This document shows positions 1-6,193 of a stretch of 6,193 bases of DNA, piece after piece (the first letter of the stretch is position 1; each line of letters starts with the position of its first letter). The translations under genes and the position numbers were made by a program. The DNA comes from Gemmatimonadota bacterium (lineage in GTDB: Bacteria; Gemmatimonadota; Gemmatimonadetes; Gemmatimonadales; GWC2-71-9). Location of the stretch: positions 1 to 6,193 of the forward strand of contig JAOTWK010000221.1 in the NCBI GenBank assembly GCA_029862935.1, read 5' to 3'. The notes under the pieces are model-generated. The model did no database searches, was not told the origin of the DNA, and saw only the letters and a program-made list of their open reading frames with translations.

Positions 1-1
1 T

Positions 2-2749
2 TCGGGGCAGACGACCACCGTCATGATCGAGATGGAATCGGTGGCCTTGGCCCTCGAGGCTGTGGTGGTGACCAGCTACGGCGACCTGCAGGAACGGCGC
101 GATCTGACCGGGGTCGTCCAGGCAGTTACGGCCGAGGAGTTCAATCCCGGCCGCGTCGTCAGCGCCGAGGAACTCATCCAGGCCAAGATCCCCGGTGTCC
201 GGGTGATCGACAGTGGCGAGCCGGGCGGCGGGATCTCGATCAGGATCCGCGGCGGCACGTCGGTGACGAGCAGCAACGAGCCGCTGTTCGTGGTCGACGG
301 TATGCCGCTGGCCGTTGGTGGAGGGATCTCGGCCGGGCGCAACCCGCTCAACTTCCTCAACCCCGACGACATCGAGTCGATCACGGTGCTCAAAGACGCA
401 TCGGCGACGGCCATCTACGGCTCCCAGGGCGCGAACGGCGTGGTGCTGATCCAGACGAAGGGTGGGCAGCGCGCGGTGGGCGGCACGGGAAGCCAGTTGA
501 GCTATACCGGCACCGTGTCCGGCTCGCCCGTCACCGCCGGCCCGCCGGTGCTGACCGCCGACCAGTTCCGCGCTGCGGTGGCGCAGTACGCGCCGTCCTC
601 CAGCAGCCTGCTCGGTAGCGAGAACACGAACTGGCGCGACGCCATTTTGCGAACCGGCGTCGGGCAGGAGCATACCATCGCCTTGGCCGGTGCGACCAGC
701 GACTTCGACTACCGCCTGTCGCTCGGGTACCTCAGCCAGCAAGGCGTGGTCCGCGGTTCGGAGACCGAGCGTGCGACGGTCGGGCTGGGCTTCCGGCAGT
801 CCTTCTTCGAGGACCAGCTGCGCATGACCGCGAACGTGCGGGGTGCGCGGATGAACGACGACTTCTCACCCGGCGGCGTGGTCGGCGGCGCTACCATCTT
901 CCAGCCAACCCAACCGATCCTGGACCCGAGCAGCCCCAACGGCGGGTACTTCGAGTGGTACGACTACGCACTGGCGTCCAACAACCCGGTTGCCGAGCTG
1001 GAGCTGACACAGGACAAGGGTACCACGTTCCGTAGCGTGGGCGACATTGAAGGAGAGCTTCAGGTGCCGGGTGTGGAAGGACTGACGGGCACTGTGCGCT
1101 TCGGCTACGACGCAACCAAGACGGAGCGCGAGACGTTCCGGCCGAGCTTCCTGCGCGGGGAGGCCGAGAGCGGCACCCCCGGGTTCGTGAGCCGTTCGAA
1201 CTCGACCCAGTCCAACGTGCTGTTCGACGCGTTTGCCCGCTATGACCGCAGATTCGAGTCGGTGAATTCCGAGCTCAATCTCACTGCCGGCTATTCCTAT
1301 GGGACGTCGAACAGCGAGTATCCGTACTTTGAGGCGCAGGGTCTGAGCTTCGACTTGCTCGGCACGGCGGGCGTCCCGGCGGCCCAGCAGCAGCGAACCA
1401 GCATCTGGGTCGACGAGAGCCGTCTCATCTCCTTCTTCGGTCGCGCCCACTTCTCGCTGGCAGACCGCTACCTGCTGACGCTGAGCGTGCGCCGCGACGG
1501 CTCGTCCAAGTTCGGACCGGACGAGCAGTGGGGCGTGTTCCCATCGGCCGCGATCGCCTGGCGTCTCTCGGACGAGCCGTTTCTGCGAAACGTTGGCTCG
1601 CTCTCCGACCTCAAGCTCAGGCTGTCATGGGGGAAGAACGGGAACCAGGCGTTCCCCAACTACCAGCAGTTCCCGTCCTACGCCATCGGCGAGCCGACGG
1701 CCCAGTATCAGTTCGGTAACGAGTTCGTCGCCACCATCCGGCCCGGGGCGGCCGACCGCGGCATCAAGTGGGAGGAGACGACGTCGTACAACGTCGGCAT
1801 GGACTTCGGGTTCGCCAACGATCGGTTCACCGGCGCTGTCGACTACTACTTCAAGAAGACCGAGGATCTGATCTTCCGGGTGCCGGTCGCTGCCGGGACG
1901 TTCACGTCCAACTTCATCACGACGAACATCGGTAGCCTCGAAAACCGAGGTCTCGAACTCAGCCTGAGAGCGCTGCTCGTGGACGGCAGGGGCGGCGACT
2001 TCTCGTGGACCGCCGACTTCAACGCCGCGACGAATGCCAACGAGATCGTGCAGATCAACCCGTTCGGCGGCGGCGAGGTCATCCTCACGGGCGGTATCGC
2101 CGGTGGGGTCGGTAACTTCATCCAGGTGCTGCAGGCCGGACAGCCAATCAACTCGTTCTACGTCTACGAGCACATACGCGACGCGAGCGGCATGCCGATC
2201 TGGGAGGACGTCAACACCGACGGCACCATCGACGAGAACGACATCTACGTGGACCAGAACGCCGACGGTATCGTCAATCAGGACGACCGGGTGGCCTCCG
2301 AGAGCCCGGAGCCAAAGTGGAGCTTCGGCCACACGTCGCGCATTGCGTATCGCGGCTTCGACGCCGGCTTCACGATGCGGGCGTACCTCGGCAACTACGT
2401 GTACAACAACGTGGCCTCCAACTACGGGCACTACCGGGCCCTCACGTACGTGGGAGTGCCCAACAACCTGCACGCCTCGGTGTTGGATACCGAGTTCGAG
2501 CGCGAGCAGTACTTCTCGGACTACTACGTGGAAGATGCGTCGCTTCTGCGTCTCGACAACCTGACGGTGGGCTACACGTTTTCGCCGTTCAGGTCGGGTC
2601 AGCAGCTGCGTGTCTTCGGCGTCGTGCAGAACGTTTTCACACTGACCGGGTACAGTGGAGTCGACCCCCTGGCGGGCGTGAACGGCATCGATAACAACCT
2701 CTATCCCCGCTCCCGGACGTTCACGGCCGGCGCGAGCGTGCGATTCTGA
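2..2749 (+). CDS. SusC/RagA-family TonB-linked outer membrane transporter, 5' partial
   Basis: This is an outer-membrane beta-barrel that imports oligosaccharides with a SusD partner, powered by TonB. The frame is open from base 2, so the ATG at 23 is internal. What precedes it reads as the tail of the N-terminal carboxypeptidase-regulatory-like domain; the signal peptide and most of that domain lie outside the window. Counting from the ATG at 23, a TonB-box-like LEAVVVTSYG is at residues 11-20. The plug follows, with PLFVVDGMPL at 87-96 and the SusC signature (LNPDDIESITVLKDASATA, then IYGSQGANGVVLIQTKGG) at 112-148. The rest is aromatic-rich barrel ending in F after ASVRF, as outer-membrane barrels do. 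Two EF-hand-like loops are at 729-740 and 744-755. With about 100 missing residues the protein would be near 1,000 aa, normal for the family. The substrate is inferred to be malto-oligosaccharide from the downstream amylase, not from this sequence. Confidence 0.95.
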   Translation, partial: SGQTTTVMIEMESVALALEAVVVTSYGDLQERRDLTGVVQAVTAEEFNPGRVVSAEELIQAKIPGVRVIDSGEPGGGISIRIRGGTSVTSSNEPLFVVDGMPLAVGGGISAGRNPLNFLNPDDIESITVLKDASATAIYGSQGANGVVLIQTKGGQRAVGGTGSQLSYTGTVSGSPVTAGPPVLTADQFRAAVAQYAPSSSSLLGSENTNWRDAILRTGVGQEHTIALAGATSDFDYRLSLGYLSQQGVVRGSETERATVGLGFRQSFFEDQLRMTANVRGARMNDDFSPGGVVGGATIFQPTQPILDPSSPNGGYFEWYDYALASNNPVAELELTQDKGTTFRSVGDIEGELQVPGVEGLTGTVRFGYDATKTERETFRPSFLRGEAESGTPGFVSRSNSTQSNVLFDAFARYDRRFESVNSELNLTAGYSYGTSNSEYPYFEAQGLSFDLLGTAGVPAAQQQRTSIWVDESRLISFFGRAHFSLADRYLLTLSVRRDGSSKFGPDEQWGVFPSAAIAWRLSDEPFLRNVGSLSDLKLRLSWGKNGNQAFPNYQQFPSYAIGEPTAQYQFGNEFVATIRPGAADRGIKWEETTSYNVGMDFGFANDRFTGAVDYYFKKTEDLIFRVPVAAGTFTSNFITTNIGSLENRGLELSLRALLVDGRGGDFSWTADFNAATNANEIVQINPFGGGEVILTGGIAGGVGNFIQVLQAGQPINSFYVYEHIRDASGMPIWEDVNTDGTIDENDIYVDQNADGIVNQDDRVASESPEPKWSFGHTSRIAYRGFDAGFTMRAYLGNYVYNNVASNYGHYRALTYVGVPNNLHASVLDTEFEREQYFSDYYVEDASLLRLDNLTVGYTFSPFRSGQQLRVFGVVQNVFTLTGYSGVDPLAGVNGIDNNLYPRSRTFTAGASVRF

Positions 2750-2768
2750 GGCTGACTGCGGACTTACG

Positions 2769-2774
2769 AAAGGA
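2769..2774 (+). promoter_or_regulatory. Ribosome binding site of the susD-like gene
   Basis: AAAGGA ends seven bases before the ATG at 2782 and is followed by a second purine-rich stretch (GGAG). The spacing is good and supports this ATG as the start. No promoter or terminator is visible in the 32-base gap after the SusC stop, so the two genes are probably co-transcribed. Confidence 0.7.
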
Positions 2775-2781
2775 CGGAGCC

Positions 2782-4365
2782 ATGAGAAGGATTCAACGCA
2801 ATGCCGCCCTCGCAGTCGCCGCGCTGGCGATCGGGCTAGGCATGAGCGCGTGCACGGACCTGCTGGTCGAGCCGAAGAGCACGGTGACCAGCGGGAACGT
2901 CTTTACCGACGCGGCGTCATACCGCTCATTCCTGGCCAAGCTGTACGCCGGCCTCGCGGTGAGCGGGCAGCAGGGTCCGAGCGGCAACCCGGACATCGAG
3001 GGAAGCGACGAAGGCTTCGGTCAGTACATCCGCGGGTACTGGCAGCTGCAGGAGCTGCCGACGGACGAAGCGGTAATCGGGTGGGGCGATGCTGGTCTGC
3101 CCGAAATGGTCACATCACAGTGGGCCTCATCGAATCAGTTCGTCACAGCCATGTACTACCGGATCTTCTTCCAGATCGCGCTGGTGAACGAGTTCCTGCG
3201 GGAGACGACGGTCGAGGCACTGACGCCACGAGGCCACCAGAATATTGCGGAGATTCCGCAGTACCGGGCCGAAGCCCGCTTCCTGCGGGCGCTGAGCTAC
3301 TGGCACGGCCTTGACCTCTTCGGCAGCATTCCGCTCGTCACGGAGGACTTCGTGGCTGGCTCCCCGCCACCGGCTCAGGCGACGCGCGGGGAGATCTTCG
3401 ATTTCATCGAGAGCGAGCTGCTCGACATCCGGAGTCAATTGCCGGCTGTCGGCGCGGCCCAGTACGGCAGAATTGACCAGGCAGGCCTGTCGATGCTCCT
3501 GGCAAAGCTCTATCTGAACGCGGTAGTGTATGGGAAGGGCGATCGGTACGCTGACGCGCGGGCGGAAGCCGAAACCGTAATCGGCGGGCCGTACTCGCTG
3601 GACCCCGTCTACCACAACATGTTCCTGGCCGACAACAACCTGTCGCCCGAGTTCGTCTTCGCCGTGCCGTTCGACGGTCAGTTCACGCAGACGTGGGGTG
3701 GCACGACGTTCATCGCCCACGCGTCGGTGGGCGGGTCCATGAACCCCGGGGACTATGGGCTGGACTTCGGTTGGTGGGGCCTCAGGGTGCCGCCCGAAGT
3801 GGTCAACTTGTACGAAAGTGGCGCGGGCGGTCCTGACGGGCGGTCGGCCATCTTCTACACGAATGGCCAAAACCTCGCCGTGACCAGCCTGGGCGATTTC
3901 GCATCCGGGTTGGCGTTCCCCAAGTATCAGAACATCACCTCCACTGGGGTGGCGGGCTCCAACTCGACGCACGCGGATACGGACTTCCCCATGTTCCGTC
4001 TGGCCGACGCGTACCTGATATATGCCGAAGCCGTGCTGCGCGGTGGCGGCGGCTCCTCGGCGCAGGCCCTGACCTACGTGAACCAGATCCGTGAGCGAGC
4101 CTACGGCGACCCGAGTGGCAATATCACGGCGCCCGAGCTGACGCTGGACTTCGTGCTGGCCGAGCGCGCACGGGAACTGATCTGGGAAGGACACCGCCGC
4201 AACGACCTGATTCGGTATGGCCTGTTTACCGGTGGTACGTACCTCTGGGCGTTCAAGGGTGGATCAGCGGCCGGTGGGTCCACGAGTGATCATCTGAACC
4301 TGTACCCAATCCCGGCGTCGGAGCTGTTGGCCAATCCGAATCTGACACAGAACACGGGGTACTGA
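2782..4365 (+). CDS. SusD/RagB-family nutrient-binding outer membrane lipoprotein
   Basis: This is the surface glycan-binding partner that caps the SusC transporter. The 527-aa product starts with a basic stretch (MRRIQRN), a hydrophobic segment at residues 8-21 and a lipobox MSAC with the lipidated Cys at 24. The next residues (TDLLVEP) resemble the usual start of mature SusD proteins. The N-terminal SusD domain includes the family-typical helix YRAEARFLRALSYWHGLDLFG at 161-181 and a TPR-like helical stretch around 233-267. The C-terminal half carries FRLADAYLIYAEAVLR at 405-420, ERARELIWEGHRRNDLIRYG at 461-480, and the ending LYPIPASELLANPNLTQNTGY at 507-527, which is highly typical of the family. 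The segment around 305-342 is rich in Trp, Gly and Tyr and could form part of the glycan site; that is inference. Length is normal. The gene lies 32 bases after the SusC stop, as usual for SusCD pairs. Confidence 0.96.
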   Translation: MRRIQRNAALAVAALAIGLGMSACTDLLVEPKSTVTSGNVFTDAASYRSFLAKLYAGLAVSGQQGPSGNPDIEGSDEGFGQYIRGYWQLQELPTDEAVIGWGDAGLPEMVTSQWASSNQFVTAMYYRIFFQIALVNEFLRETTVEALTPRGHQNIAEIPQYRAEARFLRALSYWHGLDLFGSIPLVTEDFVAGSPPPAQATRGEIFDFIESELLDIRSQLPAVGAAQYGRIDQAGLSMLLAKLYLNAVVYGKGDRYADARAEAETVIGGPYSLDPVYHNMFLADNNLSPEFVFAVPFDGQFTQTWGGTTFIAHASVGGSMNPGDYGLDFGWWGLRVPPEVVNLYESGAGGPDGRSAIFYTNGQNLAVTSLGDFASGLAFPKYQNITSTGVAGSNSTHADTDFPMFRLADAYLIYAEAVLRGGGGSSAQALTYVNQIRERAYGDPSGNITAPELTLDFVLAERARELIWEGHRRNDLIRYGLFTGGTYLWAFKGGSAAGGSTSDHLNLYPIPASELLANPNLTQNTGY

Positions 4366-4408
4366 TCGGCGCGGGCCCGCACACGCCTCGCCGTTGGAGA
4401 CGCATGAC

Positions 4409-4446
4409 CCATCAGCTCGGCCGCCAGTCGGCGGCCGGGCTGATGG
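4409..4446 (+). terminator. Strong stem-loop, possible attenuator/terminator
   Basis: The left arm (4409-4425) pairs with the right arm (4430-4446) around the four-base loop AGTC. There are 17 consecutive pairs, one of them a G-U wobble (T4417 with G4438), and the top half is almost all G-C. Three more pairs (4404-4406 with 4449-4451) can form below a 2x2 internal loop. Only three T follow (4451-4453), so it is not a textbook Rho-independent terminator. It sits seven bases upstream of the GGGAGG ribosome site of the amylase. It could be a partial terminator that lowers enzyme expression relative to susCD, an mRNA-stabilising or processing hairpin, or a DNA inverted repeat bound by a regulator. 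The structure is seen directly; the role is not. Confidence 0.55.
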
Positions 4447-4453
4447 CGCATTT

Positions 4454-4459
4454 GGGAGG
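4454..4459 (+). promoter_or_regulatory. Ribosome binding site for the amylase signal-peptide start
   Basis: GGGAGG lies 11 bases before the GTG at 4471. It is the only good Shine-Dalgarno match near the amylase. The ATG at 4620, where the catalytic frame first offers an ATG, has no comparable site; the nearest is a bare AGG 12 bases upstream. This supports translation starting at 4471 rather than 4620. Confidence 0.6.
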
Positions 4460-4470
4460 CTCAACTGTCC

Positions 4471-4560
4471 GTGACCGTTCGTCTTAATGCCTTCCGTGCC
4501 ACGCTGGTCGGGCTCTGTCTGCTCGGTGCCGGTGCCTGCGGAGAGCCAACCACACCCCCA
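4471..4560 (+). other. Lipoprotein signal peptide of the amylase, in a different frame from its catalytic domain
   Basis: From the GTG at 4471 the product begins MTVRLNAFRATLVGLCLLGA, then GACGEPTTPP. This is a classic lipoprotein signal: basic start, hydrophobic core at residues 10-20, lipobox AGAC with Cys at 23, then a Pro/Thr linker. Past the five-C run (4555-4559) this frame turns into Arg-rich sequence with poorer GC at third codon positions, typical of a shadow frame, and stops at 4789-4791. The catalytic frame, entered at the same point, reads TFGTRPPRPTLDPTYRPSGH and then the amylase, a plausible linker with strongly GC-rich third positions. The two frames cannot be joined without a shift. 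Adding one C to the run gives one uninterrupted reading frame of 529 codons (528 aa plus stop). The segment is therefore best read as the 5' end of the amylase gene, not a separate gene. Confidence 0.75.
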
Positions 4561-4619
4561 CGTTCGGCACGCGACCGCCGCGGCCGACGCTCGATCCCAC
4601 CTACAGGCCGAGCGGCCAT

Positions 4620-6056
4620 ATGGCGGCCGGCGATGTCGTGGTCCACCTGTTCGAGTGGAAGTGGACCGACATCGCGACCGAATGCGAGACCGTGCTGGGC
4701 CCCGCCGGGTTCAAGGCCGTTCAGGTCTCGCCACCCCAGGAGCACAGCATTGTCCCGAGCCGCGACTGGAGCCAGCGCTACCAGCCTGTGAGCTATAGTA
4801 TCGAGCGCAGCCGCTCGGGGACCGGAGACGAGTTTAGAGACATGGTGAACCGCTGCCGAACAGCCGGCGTGGGCATCATCGTGGACGCCATCATCAACCA
4901 CATGACCAACTTCCCGAGCCCCGGTGTCGGCAGCAACGGCTCGGTGTACACGAAGTACGAATACCCAGGCCTGTACACCCCAAGTGATTTCCACGCGCCG
5001 TGCGCGCTGAACAATTACCAGAGCGCCGCCAACGTCCAGGAATGCGAGTTGTTCTCGCTGCCTGACCTCCACACCGGGCTGCCCACGGTGCGGCAGACGC
5101 TGGCCGATTACCTGATCGGGCTCGCTCGGCTCGGCGTCGAGGGCTTCCGCATCGACGCGGCCAAGCACATCCAACAGGTAGAGCTCGACGACATCATCGA
5201 CCGAGTGAACGAGACACTCGCGGGTGAGGGACGACCACTACCGTACGTCTTTCTGGAGATCGTGGCGGGCGCAGGAGAAGCGTTGTCGGCACGCGACTTC
5301 TACGGTGTGGGGTACGGCTCGGGCGGTGCCGCCGACATTACGGAGTTCACGTTCGTCGGCGTGGGCAACAAGTTCCGGAACGTGAACGGCGAGTACATCG
5401 CACAGCTCAACCCCAACGGCACGCAAGGGAACCGGTTCTCCGAGACGGCGTGGGGCTTGATGCCGTCCGACAAGGCCGTGGTGTTCCTGCAGAACCACGA
5501 CACGCAGCACCAGTGCGGTGTCGGCTACGGCGACGGCGACGTGTTCCGCCTCGCCAACGTCTGGATGCTCGCGCAGCCCTACGGGTATCCCTCCATCCTG
5601 TCGAGCTACGCGTTCAACTGCCCGGTGGGGAACTCGATAGGCCCGCCGTCCGATGCCGACGGCAACACCTACGATGTGACCTGCGCGTCGAGCCTCGAGA
5701 CGGCGACGGTCGGCGAGTGGGTGTGCGAGCACCGCGACCCGACGATCCGCGCGATGGTGGGATTCCGCCGCGCGGTGGTGGGGACCCAGATCCAGGACTG
5801 GTGGGACAACGGCGCAAACGCGATCGCGTTCTCGCGCGGCGACCGCGGCTTCGTTGGGCTCAATCTTGAAGGCGCGACTGTGGCGATTAATGCGGCCACC
5901 GCGCTCGCCCCGGGCACCTACTGCGACGCACTCACGGGGGGCCTCGACGCTGGGACCTGCGTGGGCCGGAGCGTGGTGGTCGACGCTACCGGTCGCATCC
6001 AGCTCGACCTCGAGGCCGGCAGGGCCGTCGCGATTCACGTGGGTACCCGCGTGTGA
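4620..6056 (+). CDS. GH13 alpha-amylase, animal/actinobacterial type (apparent frameshift upstream)
   Basis: Alpha-amylase that hydrolyses internal alpha-1,4 bonds of starch or glycogen, probably outside the cell. The ATG at 4620 is the first in this frame; the true gene probably starts at 4471 with a lipoprotein signal, reached through a frame shift near 4555-4559. The 478 residues from 4620 contain all four GH13 regions: DAIINH at 89-94, GFRIDAAKH at 175-183 with nucleophile D179, LEIV with acid/base E213, and QNHD with transition-state D294. Calcium ligands N93, D149 and H183 are in the expected places. The opening VHLFEWKWTDIATECE, VQVSPPQEH, RYQPVSY, and the C-terminal GEWVCEHR, DWWDNGANAIAF and PGTYCDALTG match animal and Streptomyces amylases (GH13_24/32) rather than Bacillus or SusG types. 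Ten Cys fit five disulfides, which argues for export. The protein ends after domain C, with no starch-binding module. It plays the part SusG plays in the Bacteroides sus operon. Confidence 0.93.
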   Translation: MAAGDVVVHLFEWKWTDIATECETVLGPAGFKAVQVSPPQEHSIVPSRDWSQRYQPVSYSIERSRSGTGDEFRDMVNRCRTAGVGIIVDAIINHMTNFPSPGVGSNGSVYTKYEYPGLYTPSDFHAPCALNNYQSAANVQECELFSLPDLHTGLPTVRQTLADYLIGLARLGVEGFRIDAAKHIQQVELDDIIDRVNETLAGEGRPLPYVFLEIVAGAGEALSARDFYGVGYGSGGAADITEFTFVGVGNKFRNVNGEYIAQLNPNGTQGNRFSETAWGLMPSDKAVVFLQNHDTQHQCGVGYGDGDVFRLANVWMLAQPYGYPSILSSYAFNCPVGNSIGPPSDADGNTYDVTCASSLETATVGEWVCEHRDPTIRAMVGFRRAVVGTQIQDWWDNGANAIAFSRGDRGFVGLNLEGATVAINAATALAPGTYCDALTGGLDAGTCVGRSVVVDATGRIQLDLEAGRAVAIHVGTRV

Positions 6057-6068
6057 TCCGGCACGCGG
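6047..6068 (+). other. Short inverted repeat over the amylase stop codon
   Basis: CCGCGTG (6047-6053) pairs perfectly with CACGCGG (6062-6068) around an eight-base loop that contains the amylase stop codon. It lies just before the start of the next gene and occupies most of the 22-base gap. It could affect re-initiation, but a seven-bp repeat in GC-rich DNA may well be chance. Confidence 0.3.
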
Positions 6069-6078
6069 TCCACCTATC

Positions 6079-6193
6079 ATGAAGGAACTGAGAGCGCTCC
6101 GGTCCCTCGCCAAGGCGATGGGCGTCCACACCCGCTACACGGACGGACTTGGCAGGCGGGTGAGGGTGGCACCCGAAACGCTGGTCCGCGTGT
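6079..6193 (+). CDS. malQ: Start of a probable 4-alpha-glucanotransferase (amylomaltase, MalQ-like), 3' partial
   Basis: Only 38 codons are present before the right edge. They read MKELRALRSLAKAMGVHTRY followed by TDGLGRRVRVAPETLVRV. The pattern of a short helix, Gly-Val, Tyr-x-Asp, Gly-Arg-Arg, Val-x-Pro-Glu-Thr-Leu is the N-terminal signature I associate with MalQ proteins of GC-rich bacteria. MalQ transfers glucan chains between maltodextrins in the cytoplasm, releasing glucose and longer chains for phosphorylase; no signal peptide is seen, which fits. The gene begins 22 bases after the amylase stop, so it is probably in the same operon. No clear Shine-Dalgarno site precedes the ATG, so translational coupling to the amylase is possible. 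The call rests on a short fragment and the starch context; another maltodextrin enzyme with a similar N-terminus cannot be excluded. Confidence 0.6.
   Translation, partial: MKELRALRSLAKAMGVHTRYTDGLGRRVRVAPETLVRV

Larger units (their letters stand above)
4366..4470 (+). other. Intergenic region between susD-like gene and amylase
   Basis: These 105 bases contain a short perfect palindrome GCGGGCCCGC (4371-4380), a long stem-loop (4409-4446) and the ribosome binding site of the next gene (4454-4459). I see no convincing -35/-10 pair. It is the only gap over 32 bases in the window, so any internal transcription control between the transport pair and the enzyme genes would be here. Confidence 0.7.

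Noticed and set aside
23..25. ATG as the true start of the SusC gene
   Set aside because: The frame is open upstream to the window edge and already reads as the end of the N-terminal regulatory-like domain. The TonB-box region follows at once with no signal peptide, so this is an internal Met.
1625..2473. Long open frame on the minus strand inside SusC
   Set aside because: High-GC DNA gives long antisense frames. This one is Val/Arg/His-rich, resembles no family I know and lies wholly over a strongly supported gene.
4371..4380. Perfect palindrome GCGGGCCCGC after the SusD stop
   Set aside because: Ten bases of GC-only palindrome with no loop is easily chance in such GC-rich DNA, and there is no second copy in the window to suggest an operator.
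4394..4424. TTGGAG as a -35 box of an internal promoter for the amylase
   Set aside because: No matching -10 element lies at a suitable distance; the region downstream is the GC-rich stem-loop.
4552..4563. Programmed -1 frameshift site joining the amylase signal and enzyme
   Set aside because: The needed shift is -1, but the sequence here is A-CCC-CCA in the reading frame, not a canonical slippery heptamer (it would need six C). I see no clear downstream pseudoknot. A lost C is the simpler explanation, though this is not excluded.
4461..5174. Long minus-strand open frame over the amylase 5' half
   Set aside because: Mirror of the amylase codon pattern with low-complexity Val/Arg/Ala composition. 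The sense frame carries all catalytic motifs.
5238..6131. Long minus-strand open frame over the amylase 3' half
   Set aside because: The same antisense artefact. It also runs across the start of the MalQ-like gene and has no recognisable domain.

Overview
The window is a high-GC stretch that reads left to right as one polysaccharide-utilisation locus of the starch (Sus) type. The SusC/SusD outer-membrane pair places it in the Bacteroidota/FCB supergroup. The high GC content, and the style of the SusC C-terminus and SusD lipoprotein, suggest a GC-rich FCB lineage such as Gemmatimonadota or a relative rather than a classical low-GC Bacteroides. That placement is inference: no rRNA or other phylogenetic marker is present.

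Layout, all on the + strand: (1) a SusC/RagA-type TonB-dependent transporter, truncated at the left edge, ends at 2749. (2) After a 32-base gap comes a SusD/RagB-type lipoprotein (2782-4365). (3) A 105-base intergenic region (4366-4470) holds a near-perfect 17-bp stem-loop and then a ribosome binding site. (4) Next is a GH13 alpha-amylase of the animal/actinobacterial type. Its lipoprotein signal peptide (from GTG 4471) and catalytic domain (open through ATG 4620 to 6056) lie in different frames, with the apparent shift near a run of five C at 4555-4559. (5) After 22 bases comes the start of a gene resembling the N-terminus of 4-alpha-glucanotransferase (MalQ), cut by the right edge.

Inferred pathway: an exported, lipid-anchored amylase cuts starch or glycogen outside the cell. 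SusD captures the malto-oligosaccharides and SusC imports them with TonB energy. The MalQ-like enzyme would rearrange the maltodextrins once they reach the cytoplasm. No regulator, promoter, RNA gene, mobile element or CRISPR array is visible.

The points most worth a second look are the frame break between amylase signal peptide and enzyme, the animal-like amylase with a predicted loss of the chloride site and a possible extra disulfide near the active site, the strong hairpin separating susCD from the enzyme genes, and a tandem pair of EF-hand-like loops in SusC. I see no wholly new system; this is a recognisable Sus-like locus with some unusual details.
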